From assembly GCA_001600615.1 (NCBI GenBank), contig BCKK01000005.1:1072169-1136168 (forward strand): a stretch of DNA of 64,000 nucleotides, in the 5' to 3' direction. The DNA is from Dioszegia crocea. Taxonomy: Eukaryota; Basidiomycota; Tremellomycetes; Tremellales; Bulleribasidiaceae. The notes under the pieces were generated by a model. That model was not told the origin of the DNA. It was given only the letters and a program-made list of their open reading frames with translations, and did not search any database. The translations under genes and the position numbers were made by a program. This document shows, piece by piece, positions 49,534 to 59,211 of the stretch (the stretch's first letter is position 1; every line of letters starts with the position of its first letter).

Positions 49534-49604
49534 AGCTTAACGGGAGATTCCGCGCACTAAATGGGACGAAAGGAGTGAAAAGGCTCGCTAACGGGGCATT
49601 CCGC
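49534..49604 (-). repeat. right cluster: two inverted copies of the same motif
   Basis: On the minus strand the same motif appears at 49604-49586 (GCGGAATGCCCCGTTAGCG) and 49554-49534 (CGCGGAATCTCCCGTTAAGC). The flank TTATCTCCCT(C/T)(A/C)A also matches the left cluster's flank at 48783-48795. Confidence 0.75.
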
Positions 49605-49844
49605 AAATTAGAGGGAGATAAAAGAAACACGTCAGGAGAGAGGGCGAGGAGAAACACATCCCAAACACGCTCATTACGGTGGCGTGTGGCTTCTTCGGAC
49701 AGGCGCCACTTTTGCCACCTACTCAAAGGTTCCGGGGACGTTGCGTCCACTCAGCGACCATGATGAACTCTCCCTACACTTCGCAGAGCTCATTACTGCG
49801 AACCCACATCAGAACAGCAGCTGCCTCTAGGCACACGCGTCGCG

Positions 49845-52255
49845 ATGCCTCCTCTTCCAGAAAGGGTAGGCGTGCTCATCCGCCCTTGCGCGCCTCTCGA
49901 GCCCTCCCCCGCCGGCTTCCTCGCCCACACCAGGATTTCCTCTACCTCTCGCTCGGGTCTCTTATGGACTCAACCTCCATCCTCCTACAATCTCTCCATC
50001 GCGCGTATAGATGCCGACTCGGCAACTGAGGCAGATGTAGAGCGAGAACTTGTCGGTATTGAGCAGCTCGTACCTGAGATTCATCGATGCTTGGTCCTCA
50101 AAGGTCAATCGGACAAGCTGAGACATGGAGGGTATGGAGAGGGACAAATGAGGGACACACTGGATAGCCTAGGGAAGCATAGCTGGGATTTGGAATCATA
50201 TGTGAGCATCATCGGTACCTGGGTGATCGGACCTTGATGTCACGCGACCCAATGTGCAGCGTGCCTGAGGCTGATCGACAGCTTGATGGCGTTCCCAAAA
50301 ATGAGATACTGAAAGGCATTGCGACTTCTGGCCTGAAGCTCCCTCCACCTACGGGTAAAGCAACCAAGACGGATGAGTTTGTTGCAGGACTTGCCAAATG
50401 GTTCAAGAAGGACTATATGAAATGGGTCGATCCAATCCCTTGTCCGAAGTGCAAGAGCTCTACTCGAGCTATTGGGGGCACAGACTGTAATCCGGCGGAA
50501 CGAAAGGATGGAGGTGGCCGTGTCGAGCTGCACCAGTGTACTAAGGTAGGATGTGGAGGGATGAGGAGGTTTGTGCGGTATGGCTCGATAAAGACTTTGT
50601 TGAGGACCAAGGAGGGACGATGTGGGGAATGGGCCCATTTGTTCTATGCGTTATTGAGGGTCGCGGGTGTCGAGGCTAGATACATTTGGAACAGGTGAGT
50701 GCCCAATACATTTGGAACAGGTGAGTGCCCAGCTGGGATCGAGTCAGATCAACCTGCTGATTCGTATAGCGAAGATCACGTCTGGGCGGAATACTGGTCC
50801 CCGAAGAAGGAACATTGGGTGCATGTCGATCCATGGTGAGTCCGTGAAGGAGGTGCTGTATGTTGCACCGACGATGATTTTGCTGATATCTCAAGCGAAG
50901 CAGCTGTTGACAAGCCTCTACTTTATGAAAAAGGCTGGGGCAAGAAACAGTCATACTGCCTGTGAGTCTGATATCGGCTGGAATGACAAGCCCGCAAAGT
51001 TGACGGAACAGGGCCTTCGGACCGCGCGGCGCAGAAGACGTGACTGCAGTGTATGTGACTGATCACCTTGAATGTGAGACACGTAGAAGGGCGAAAGGGT
51101 GGAGAGAGCATGTGCTGGCTTTGGTATGTCTCAATCTCTAACGTTTAGGCTCGGCTCGACTGATAGATGTAGGCCCTGGAACAGCACACCATATCGCTAC
51201 AGTTGCAACACCCCACCTCAGAGATTGAGGATTGGGAGTCCATGATCCGGAAGCAGAACGCATGGAAGTCTGATATCAAAAAGCGGATGGCGGAGGCGGC
51301 CAAGGCGGAGTTGGGCGGAAGAGTGAGCGGACCCGAAGAGTGGAGAAAGATGCGTGATGAGGTGGGAGAAGAGGACATTCCGCGTCCGAAGTTTACCAGT
51401 GAGCATCAAGTCTCACGAGTAGAGAAAGAAAATGTTGCTAAATCACCCAGTCAAGAAAGATCTCCTCAGTCTGAAATCATCGAGCGTCTACCTTCTCGGC
51501 AATGCGGCTCGGTCTGGCTCAGGAGTGACTCTCACCACGAAAGGTTCCCAGACTTCCGGAGTCTTTGCCGATGTTCGTATCGCCCAGACTGCATCATTCC
51601 ACGCCAGCGTCACATTTCGTATGTCGTCACCGCCAGGAGCTGGAGAGGCCGACGGGATGGCGATTGCGTTTTCGCAAGATCGGAAATTGGGGCTGGGCGG
51701 TCATGGACTGGGTTATTCTGGTCTAGGTGGGAAGGGAGATTTTGCTATTGAAAGTGAGCGCGGCTCAAAATTTGGAAAGGGTGCGCAGACTAACCTTCTC
51801 AGTCGATACGTACAGATCGCAAGATCACGCAGATGACCCGCCCGCACCACACATTTCCGTCCACTCCCCGCCTGACGCGCACCACCTGAACAGCATAGTC
51901 TGCACGAAAGAGGGCCACATCCCTTATCTAAGCAATGGCAGAATATGGACACTGGAGTTGATATTCGACGGGGCGTCACGGCAATTGACTGGGTGGTTGA
52001 AAAGCAAGGCCGAGGCGAAGTCTGGAGGGAAGGCCGATGATGTCAGTCTGTGGCAGGTGACTGTGCCTACTGGAGGGGACGGAGGCAGTTGGCATGTGGG
52101 TGTGACGGGGAGTTGTGGGGGACTATGGCAGAAGGTGAGTTGTCTCGTTGGACGCATTTCAGTACCGAGGCTGAACCTTTCAGCAAGAAGTTCTCGAGTG
52201 GAGAATGGAGGAGATCAAGCTTCAGCTAGTCAAAACGGATACTGAGAAGATCTAG
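49845..52255 (+). CDS. PNG1: peptide:N-glycanase fused to a C-terminal L-type lectin domain
   Basis: Nine exons: 49845-50201, 50282-50694, 50770-50835, 50896-50961, 51012-51123, 51173-51398, 51451-51753, 51803-52134 and 52184-52255; 648 residues. PNGase deglycosylates misfolded glycoproteins exported from the ER. Core: zinc cysteines about C173, C176, C205 and C210 (IPCPKC ... HQCTKVGCGG) and the transglutaminase-like triad Cys233 (EGRCGEWAHLF), His260 (SEDHVWAEYW) and Asp277 (WVHVDPCEAA), with the 27- and 17-residue spacing of yeast Png1. After a helical linker the frame enters an L-type lectin fold from about residue 420: VYLLGNAA, FHASVTFRMSS, ADGMAIAFSQD, GLGYSGLGGKGDFAIEIDTY, APHISVH, a VTGSCG strand and WRMEEIKL. 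The start may lie further upstream. Confidence 0.9.
50680..50731 (+). repeat. exact 26-bp tandem duplication of the PNG1 exon 2 splice donor
   Basis: The last 15 exon bases and the donor (ACAGGTGAGTGCCC) occur twice in a row, at 50680-50705 and 50706-50731, with no mismatch. Use of the first donor (after 50694) keeps the frame into SEDHVW. Use of the second adds 26 nt and reads straight into TGA. Confidence 0.95.
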
Positions 52256-52452
52256 ACACTACATCCTATCCTATCTAGATTATGCTACGTATCTTGTCTA
52301 CAAGTCCACTTTCTCGCCGCTGTGTCTGCCTAATGCATGAACACTATATATATCTCCTGTTTCCCCTTCGCTCGTCTCTCAAGTCTCCCTGTATCCATCT
52401 CCACCAAGCCCCAGCCTCTACCGCAGTCCCAATTCCCATCCCCTTCACTCCT

Positions 52453-53370
52453 TTATCTCTTGTAGAACGGTATTCTAAAGCCGCTCAACAACGCCCTCGC
52501 ATTCTCCTGCGCCCTCTCCCCCTTCTGATTCGTCTTAAACACCATATGGAACCCATGCAGTTTCGGATAACTGTCAATGTTCGCCTCGATCTGCGGGAAT
52601 AGACCCATAGCAGTATGTGGCAGACCGACACTGACCACACCGCCCACGGCGGACGGAGAGATTTGAGAGGCCGAAGCCAAGGGAATGGCGAAACCCGGGA
52701 ATTCTCTCAGGCGGGGGAGGACGAAATCGACGAGGGATTGAATAAAATCGTACATTGCCTCTCCCTTCAGTTCCACCTGGGTAGAAACAGGCATACCCGC
52801 TCTCAACTTGAAAGCAGCGGCACCCGAACGTGACACGATGACTTGTACGCCTGAAGATCCCGCCCGCCCGCCTCCGCCTTCCGTCTCGCCCGATATGGCC
52901 CGAAGGGCCATGATGGCTGATAAGAGGGCGTTCTTGTTCCCGATGGCTTCTTTCACCATGGTGTGGATGACGATAGATTCGAGGCGGGGGACAGAGGATG
53001 GAGTGAGGGGCCGGGCAGACGGTCGGGCAGGCCGATTACCACGGGGTAGAGGTGTAGGACGGTTCAGCTCGTATGCCGTTTTCGACGAGGTGGAGGGTGT
53101 GACGGGAGGGGATGGAGGAATGGAGGATAGACGGTGGTTATATGTCATATAGAGGAGGTCGGATGCAAGGGTCTGATCGTAGTGTGCATGATAGCGGGAA
53201 GAGTGGGTGGGTCCGAGGTGGATTTCGGGAAGATTGAAATCGAGATTGGGGGCGGCGGATGATGTAGGGGGAGCGGCGTAGTGCCTGACTAAGCTTGGAG
53301 TGGGGACAAGTACGGAGCGGGAGGCAGCTCGTGATGAGCTGGCGATAGCGCGAGCAGGGATGGAGGTCAT
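52453..53370 (-). CDS. MRPL7: mitochondrial large-subunit ribosomal protein uL5m
   Basis: A single exon of 305 residues starting at the ATG 53370-53368. The N-terminus ([20 protein letters not shown]) is a presequence. The uL5 core follows: [81 protein letters not shown] and the C-terminal [29 protein letters not shown]. uL5m lies in the central protuberance of the mitochondrial ribosome. Upstream in-frame codons to 53487 exist but would precede the presequence. It is convergent with PNG1, 197 bp apart. Confidence 0.93.
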   Translation of the reverse strand: MTSIPARAIASSSRAASRSVLVPTPSLVRHYAAPPTSSAAPNLDFNLPEIHLGPTHSSRYHAHYDQTLASDLLYMTYNHRLSSIPPSPPVTPSTSSKTAYELNRPTPLPRGNRPARPSARPLTPSSVPRLESIVIHTMVKEAIGNKNALLSAIMALRAISGETEGGGGRAGSSGVQVIVSRSGAAAFKLRAGMPVSTQVELKGEAMYDFIQSLVDFVLPRLREFPGFAIPLASASQISPSAVGGVVSVGLPHTAMGLFPQIEANIDSYPKLHGFHMVFKTNQKGERAQENARALLSGFRIPFYKR

Positions 53371-53758
53371 GGTTGTGATTGTTTGTGGTAGATGGTGTGG
53401 ACGAGAGACCTTCATGCCTTCATGGGTGCGAGGCCGTCGACATTTTGCACTTTTTATACGGGGGGACATTTTAAGTTGCCTCCTCATTCCTCCTCACCCA
53501 TGTACTACCAGTGGTACTGGGACTGCAGATATCGTCTTTGACAATTGCCTCGCACCTGGATGCCCGTGGGCTTGATCAAGCCTTTGACAATGGGTTCTGC
53601 GCGGACGATACCACACTACGATGTCGGGACAGTCGGGACAGAGGGAATTCGGAGGCTCGTGGTCAAGAGGCGCCTCCTCATGTGACCGCCTGCTGTGGGA
53701 GTGGCCCGAACAGCCATGAAGTCAAGAATGCATATACCCAGGACCCAAAGACAGTGTC
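53371..53758. other. intergenic region between uL5m and ERV46
   Basis: A 388-bp stretch holding the uL5m promoter and the ERV46 3' end. I see no gene. Confidence 0.5.
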
Positions 53759-55730
53759 TCACATCTGTAAGCAGTCAGCATCTTGTAGGCATTCAGATTC
53801 AGGAGCCAACTGACCATCTTGCCTCCGGGTGCGGCGAATCCATCCTCCATCCTGCCTCCTAATCTCTTGGAGCTGGAGAAGATGAAGCTGTCTATCAGAC
53901 CCGCTACTGTTAAGACCCCGCCTATTATCGCGCAAGACCTTCACGTATCAGCTGTGACCCGTTCTGGAAAGAGCTTTGTAGCTTACGATGTCAGGAAGTG
54001 AGCGAATGATTGGCGTGTCTCGGTATGGATGACCTTCATTGGAGAAATCTCGTAGCTGGCGATTTGTCAGCTTTTGTTGTTGGGAGCGAGAGCAATTGTA
54101 GCAGTGTAGACTAACTTGAAAAACACCCCTGGTACACCTTGCATACCGTGACTAGTCACATCTGGGACATGGTCAGCTTCTCTTGCACTTCAACATGACA
54201 ATATTAACTTACGTCCATGCGCATCTCGACTTGGTCCATCCCCTTTCCTCAGATCACGCTCGTACTGCGTGACAGAATACTGATGTGTCGGGATGTGGTC
54301 ACCGCTTAGATAGATCAGATCTGTCGAAACGACTTTCAGGAAATCTAGCCATCAGCTGTTGGCCACACGGCGTACGCTGGATAGGAGGTTTGAGATCGGC
54401 TTACATTGGAACATGTAGTCGGCTGAGTTGGTCAGTAACTAACAGGGCATATCAAAAAGCGCTGACTTACACTCTTCCGTATGTGCCTTGACGCCGTATA
54501 GAGGGTCCATGATACCAAGCTTTGCACGAGTCATCATCTCCTTTCCGATGATCTTGCCCTCCTGCACAGAGTCTATGTCGGCAGCAAAGCGGAATTTGTT
54601 GATGATGTGGCCGAAGTCGTGGTGATTGGCGTCCTTCAGATATGGCACCTGAATCGTTAGCATCTGACTTCCGTCCATCCCACTGAACACCAATGGGAGA
54701 CAATCAAGTAGACTCAGCCACTCACCAGTTCCTGCATGTGTACCATGTTGTTTCGGAACGTTCTCCCTGGCGAGAACTGAAGGTTTCCGACGACCTAAAG
54801 TATGAGCTACCGCACTCTTAGGCTCAAAACATAAGTGCCAAAACTCACTTTATTGACCCGAACTTTGCCCGCTATTCTGCATCCCTCAGTGTTCTGCTCC
54901 TTCATCTTGTCAACCCATCCCTCCTGTACACATTGCTCGATACTTTGCGGGTCGTCGAAAGACCAGCCTTTCCGTATATACGCCTGCCGGACATCTTCGC
55001 ATGAATTACAGCATCTGGGATGTCAGTATGGATCAGGGGCTATGATATCATCCGGACCTACCCGCTTGATGGAGCGATAGCACCGTAACATGAACCGCAG
55101 TAATTTGGGTCTTTGTTTGCGCTAGCCTGCTCGACATCGCTCACCAACCCTACCGAACGTCAGTCCGGCTCAGGTTTACTGGTAGGTTGGATGACTCACT
55201 GCCATTTCGCAGCGTCTCTAGCTCGTAGCCCTCCTTACTGACCCGAGTCTTGGAGATGTCGTGCGTCAGATCCACCTGTTGCTCTCCTGAGATATCCATG
55301 ACGTCCAGCGATAGCACTGATCTATCAGCTATGGCCATCAAGGACATTCCTACTGGGCCACGAAGCTCACGATAGCATGGTATTCTTGGGAACGTCAAGT
55401 CCAAGTCAATGACCAGCTTCTCCCCTCTTGACCGGTCCACCTGGATGCTTGGCTCGACGTGTATCCTTCTGTAGTCGATGAACTCAATCATCATGGACGA
55501 CAGAATAATCGATAGAGATATAAAAGTCACTGCGGACCATCATCAGCTGAGCCGTCCAGCAGGCGCGCAACAAACGCCAGCTTACATAGAGCTCCTGTAC
55601 GCGTTTTGATTTTGACATCCTCCATGGTCTACGCGTCAGTCAGCCTACACCTCCAAATCTGAGCTGAGCAAGTCACCTTTCCGAAAGCATCAAGGCCCTG
55701 GAATGTGCCCATGAGGCCATTGCGTCCCAT
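53759..55730 (-). CDS. ERV46: ER-Golgi COPII cargo receptor Erv46 (ERGIC3)
   Basis: Fourteen exons: 55677-55730, 55586-55628, 55371-55529, 55200-55316, 55062-55149, 54849-55014, 54726-54794, 54471-54648, 54405-54422, 54213-54344, 54116-54161, 53987-54055, 53815-53938 and 53759-53764; 422 residues. Erv46 with Erv41 cycles between ER and Golgi and retrieves escaped ER proteins. Seen are TM1 (LLTFISLSIILSSMMIEF), the cysteine-rich luminal part (NYCGSCYGAI, CCNSCEDV), the HHDFGHIINKFRF strand, DYMFQYFLKVV across an 18-nt exon, PGVFFNYEISPM, and TM2 (CAIIGGVLTVAGLIDSFIF). The last exon is predicted as only ATG TGA; reading through its 50-nt intron would instead add about 30 residues. Confidence 0.93.
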
Positions 55731-55994
55731 GATGCCGATGAGATGTCTGTACTGCGAGTATGTATGCAAGGTATGGCTGTCAAGTTACCCAAGATGTCCT
55801 TGATGTCGGTGGGCGGGATCAATTTTGCTGCTCAGCTTGACAGCATCAAGTTTCATGTCGTCTTTGCACTCGTTTCATATCTCGCACTCACCCAATCTAC
55901 CTCAGCAGTACTTCTCGCACATCGCCTGATATCTTCATCAGACAGCCCTTGAAATTCTCCACAGAACTCTGCGAAAGAATCAGCTCAATACGCG

Positions 55995-56748
55995 ATGAGT
56001 GGCGCAGAATATGTGACGTTCGACACGAATGTGGGGCAATTCACGGTCGAGCTATATACAAAGCACGCTCCAAAGGTCAGCTCACAATTCCTCGAAATTT
56101 GCTTGGTCTGAGTCACTGGCATATACGCTGAGGACTATAAGCTGATGGTCCTGCAGACATGTAACAACTTCAGCAAACTCGCAGAGAGGGGATACTACAA
56201 CGGCGTCGTCTTCCACCGGATAATTCCAGTGAGTGCACCGAGGCTTTAGCTTTCCAAGATCGATCAGCTGATACTCGCAGGGGTTCATGATTCAAGGCGG
56301 TGATCCAACAGGGACTGGGCGAGGAGGGACATCGGTGTATGGCGATAAATTTGCGGACGAGCTGCATCCTGAGCTACGTTTCGTGGGCGCTGGTATTCTA
56401 GCCATGGCCAACTCTGGACCCAATACCAATGGTACGTTGGCCGGAGCCTGCAGAGCGAATCCTGAACACAGCTGACCTTTTAGGTTCCCAATTCTTTATC
56501 ACTTGTGTACGTCAGCAGGCATCGTTAACGGGGATCTGTAGAACATCTCGGCTGACATCCAGGCACCAACACCTTTCCTCGACGGCAAGCACACCATCTT
56601 CGGCCGCATATCGTCTGGCATGAAGACTGTACAACGTCTAGAAGCTGTCCGGACGGATAACAACGATCGACCAGTTGAGGATATCAAAATACATAAGGCG
56701 AGACTAGGAGATGCGGGGTCGGGACCTCTGGCGCTGCAACAAATATGA
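55995..56748 (+). CDS. PPIL1-type cyclophilin (peptidyl-prolyl isomerase)
   Basis: Five exons: 55995-56075, 56157-56228, 56281-56431, 56484-56506 and 56563-56748; 170 residues. The sequence is a single cyclophilin domain: [15 protein letters not shown], the catalytic Arg48 in [21 protein letters not shown], the NGSQFFIT strand and [14 protein letters not shown]. The short loop between strands and the start FDTN are typical of PPIL1/Cyp1, a spliceosomal cyclophilin that binds SKIP/Prp45. The residue equivalent to the cyclosporin-binding Trp is Phe114, so weak cyclosporin binding is likely by analogy. It is divergent from ERV46, with 264 bp between the two start codons. Confidence 0.93.
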
Positions 56749-56907
56749 AGAGAAATGCATTAAGGGTGTAGTCTGCAAGTACTGATGTCGATCCCATGTT
56801 GAATGGTCTGCAAGCGCCTTCCATTAGCCGAGATCTGCTAACCACATGGCAGGCTCGGGAAGGTCGCCCTCCAAGACAGCGAATGTTGATCATACGCAAA
56901 TGGGAAG

Positions 56908-58917
56908 TCAGAACCCAAATATCTCGTTCGCCTTCCTTCTGATCTTCGCCTCGCCATCCGGTGATCCAGCCGGAAGCTCAAATTGGGATAGTCCCATCCT
57001 GCAAAGATCAGTTCACTTCAGCTAAAGAGTAAGATGACCCACGCGATCCTCGCCGGCACGTCGACGACATCGCTCTCCGCGCCAGTCCCATCGAACCGAC
57101 TCTCGCCAACTCCTCCAGGGAAATCGGGAGGTGGTATAGCTTGGAGGAAGGATTCGCGCTGATCTCGGACATACTGCGCGTTAATGGCGGTGAGAGGTAC
57201 AGCCGGGATGTACATGACTGCGGATGGTCCAGTGCCACGGTGGGTCGGCTCGACAGCATGTGTCACATCTATCCCATCAGCGCGATCCGATCAGGTCTCG
57301 ACACATCGAACTCACCACAATGCCACCAAGCTTGATCTCCCGGCTCGACTCTTGGTACACTGACCATACTCCGCTCCAGCTCAAGGTGAGGATGCGTCTC
57401 GTCATTTAGCTCTTGTCCCCTGGCCAACGGTGCACCTGGGAATCGGGTGGATTCGGTATCCAATTCCCAGTTTTCGGCTGAGAGGTATTCCTCGTAAGCG
57501 ATGGCAGATCTGGGCTGGATCTCGCGGAACAGGGGGCGGAGCAAGGTGTATGCTGTTTGTTCGCGGATGTAAGGGTAGACGCGGAGGGTTCCTTCGTTGG
57601 GGCCTGTGGAGGATAGGGAGGTCCAGCCTTGGAATGCGCGGAAGACACCACACTGAGAATCAGTTCCTCCTGTCGGCTGGTTTAGGGCGGGCAGGGCGAC
57701 TTACAGCTCCGGCCCCATCGTACATGTTCTGATTGGCCTGTATCCGATGCTCTAGCCAAGTCAATTTGAATCATCTGATAGGCCGAAAGCAACACTCACC
57801 CATTTGCCACGCATCAAACTCTTCCCACCGTCCTTGCAAGATCTCCTTGTATACACTCCGATATCGCTCATCCTCCCACCGCTCGACACTTCCGCCATCC
57901 ATATGAGGTCCCAAGGCGAATTTTGAGTCTCCGGGGTGCCGTATCCGGAGTCGGTCTGCATACGTGAGGGGAGTTTCAAGCGAAACTGGGGCGGAAGGTG
58001 GAGCAGAGAAGAGCTTAAGGAGAGCAAGTTGGACCGCAAGAGAGCGAGGGTGGGCACGAGCGGCTAGTTGAGGTTTGGACCAGCTGAACTAATGAGCTCG
58101 TCGCCTACGGGCTATCTGTCGTTCACTTACTAGAGCTCAAAGACCTGTTTATCGTCTGCTGGAAAGCCCTTCACGGAAGGGTTAAGCTTGATGTATGACC
58201 TGATGTCTTCGAGCCATTGCTGGGCCTTGAGCTTGATCAGCGATAGGCTTGGTTGAGGCACTAGAAATGCTGACCTCCTGCTTCGAGACCACATTTTGCA
58301 CAATGACCGTTCCGCATCGCTTAATATCCTCCAACAAGCTGTCAGAGGGTGCCTCGACGAGCTCCTCATAGCTCACGCGAGTTATACACTAATAATGTCA
58401 GCTTCGATGACATGAGACTGTATTCAACGAGTACAACCACGTACCTCCTGCTGTCGCCTTTCAATCTCAGGACTCAAACGCCTCAGCCGTACCGTCAGTG
58501 TCTTCCAGCTGGAAATGAGTCGAGCTTGATTGTCCGCGTCACCTATGATTGATCTGGACATGACATCAGCTCCGATCCACACACAAGTCTTAAACTGTAG
58601 ACACTAACCGCTTCAGTTCTCCAAACCTGGGCGGGAGAGCAGTCTCGACTTCCCCCGAGAGCGACGCGAATACCGAACCAATCTATGCAATTCAGCGCTC
58701 CCGTACAGCAAGCCGCGCAGCAGGAACGATAAGGGGCAAGGCGCCAAATGAGCCCAACACCATCACTCACATCTCCTTCTTTCCGAGGCTGACGAGCAAC
58801 TGGTGCAGCCTGAAACCTCGATGAAGAGCTGAAACACGAGCGGCAGAGAACGGCCGGTGCCGGCGGCAGTGAAGAAGAACCGTTCCTGGCTAGCTGTTGG
58901 ATGTTTTTAAGCCACAT
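56908..58917 (-). CDS. DUF1479 family oxygenase (phytanoyl-CoA dioxygenase-like), mitochondrial
   Basis: Ten exons: 58771-58917, 58609-58682, 58445-58553, 58275-58388, 58131-58231, 57800-58083, 57705-57751, 57316-57652, 57043-57268 and 56908-56998; 509 residues. DUF1479 proteins have a double-stranded beta-helix fold of the Fe(II)/2-oxoglutarate type. The metal motif HxD is about His242-Asp244 (GPHMDGGSVERWED), and the distal His lies in WWHCDVTHAVEP (403 or 408). VYELYWS-like QVFELYWSKPQ and GVFRAFQGWTSLS are family blocks. The N-terminus (MWLKNIQQLARNGSSS ... FSSSSRF) looks like a mitochondrial presequence. The acceptor at 57752 (TTGGCTAG) is the one that keeps MEHRIQAN in frame. Substrate unknown. 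An upstream ATG at 58977 is possible. Confidence 0.85.
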
Positions 58918-59211
58918 TTTCCGGGAATCGTTGTAGGTGTGAGTGACATCTCTAAATTCTCCTCTCGCTCTGTTCATATGCTCTTGCCTTCCCAAAATTC
59001 ACCAGGAGAGAACGGCGAGATCTAGATTCTACAGTAGGGACCGGCAAAGAGCGGCCGGTGGTGGGTTTAGCAGTTTAGCAGCTCGAGTTTAGCAGATTCA
59101 GCCTGCAGCCTGCTCGCAGGCAGAAAGGGCGGCCTACCGCCCCGTCCGACCGCCCCAGAACGCTGTTCCTGGTGACCAAATGGATACATCAAGGCATCAA
59201 AGGCACACCAC

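Larger units (their letters stand above)
48515..49844. other. intergenic region with inverted clusters of a short repeat
   Basis: The 1.3 kb between the channel gene and PNG1 holds no convincing gene. Open frames on both strands (48718-49146 minus, 49515-49763 plus) owe their length to short repeats and encode look-alike GRFRKLEGD/GAFRKLEGD strings. The repeats face each other from the two ends. The last 100 bp before 49845 may contain missed 5' coding sequence of PNG1. Confidence 0.5.

Noticed and set aside
49515..49763. 82-residue plus-strand frame ahead of PNG1
   Set aside because: It is built from the right-hand repeat cluster and does not splice to PNG1 in phase.
58917..58977. upstream ATG that would extend the DUF1479 protein by 20 residues
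   Set aside because: The extension is acidic and polar and would bury the mitochondrial presequence; the ATG at 58917-58915 is preferred, though the other is possible.
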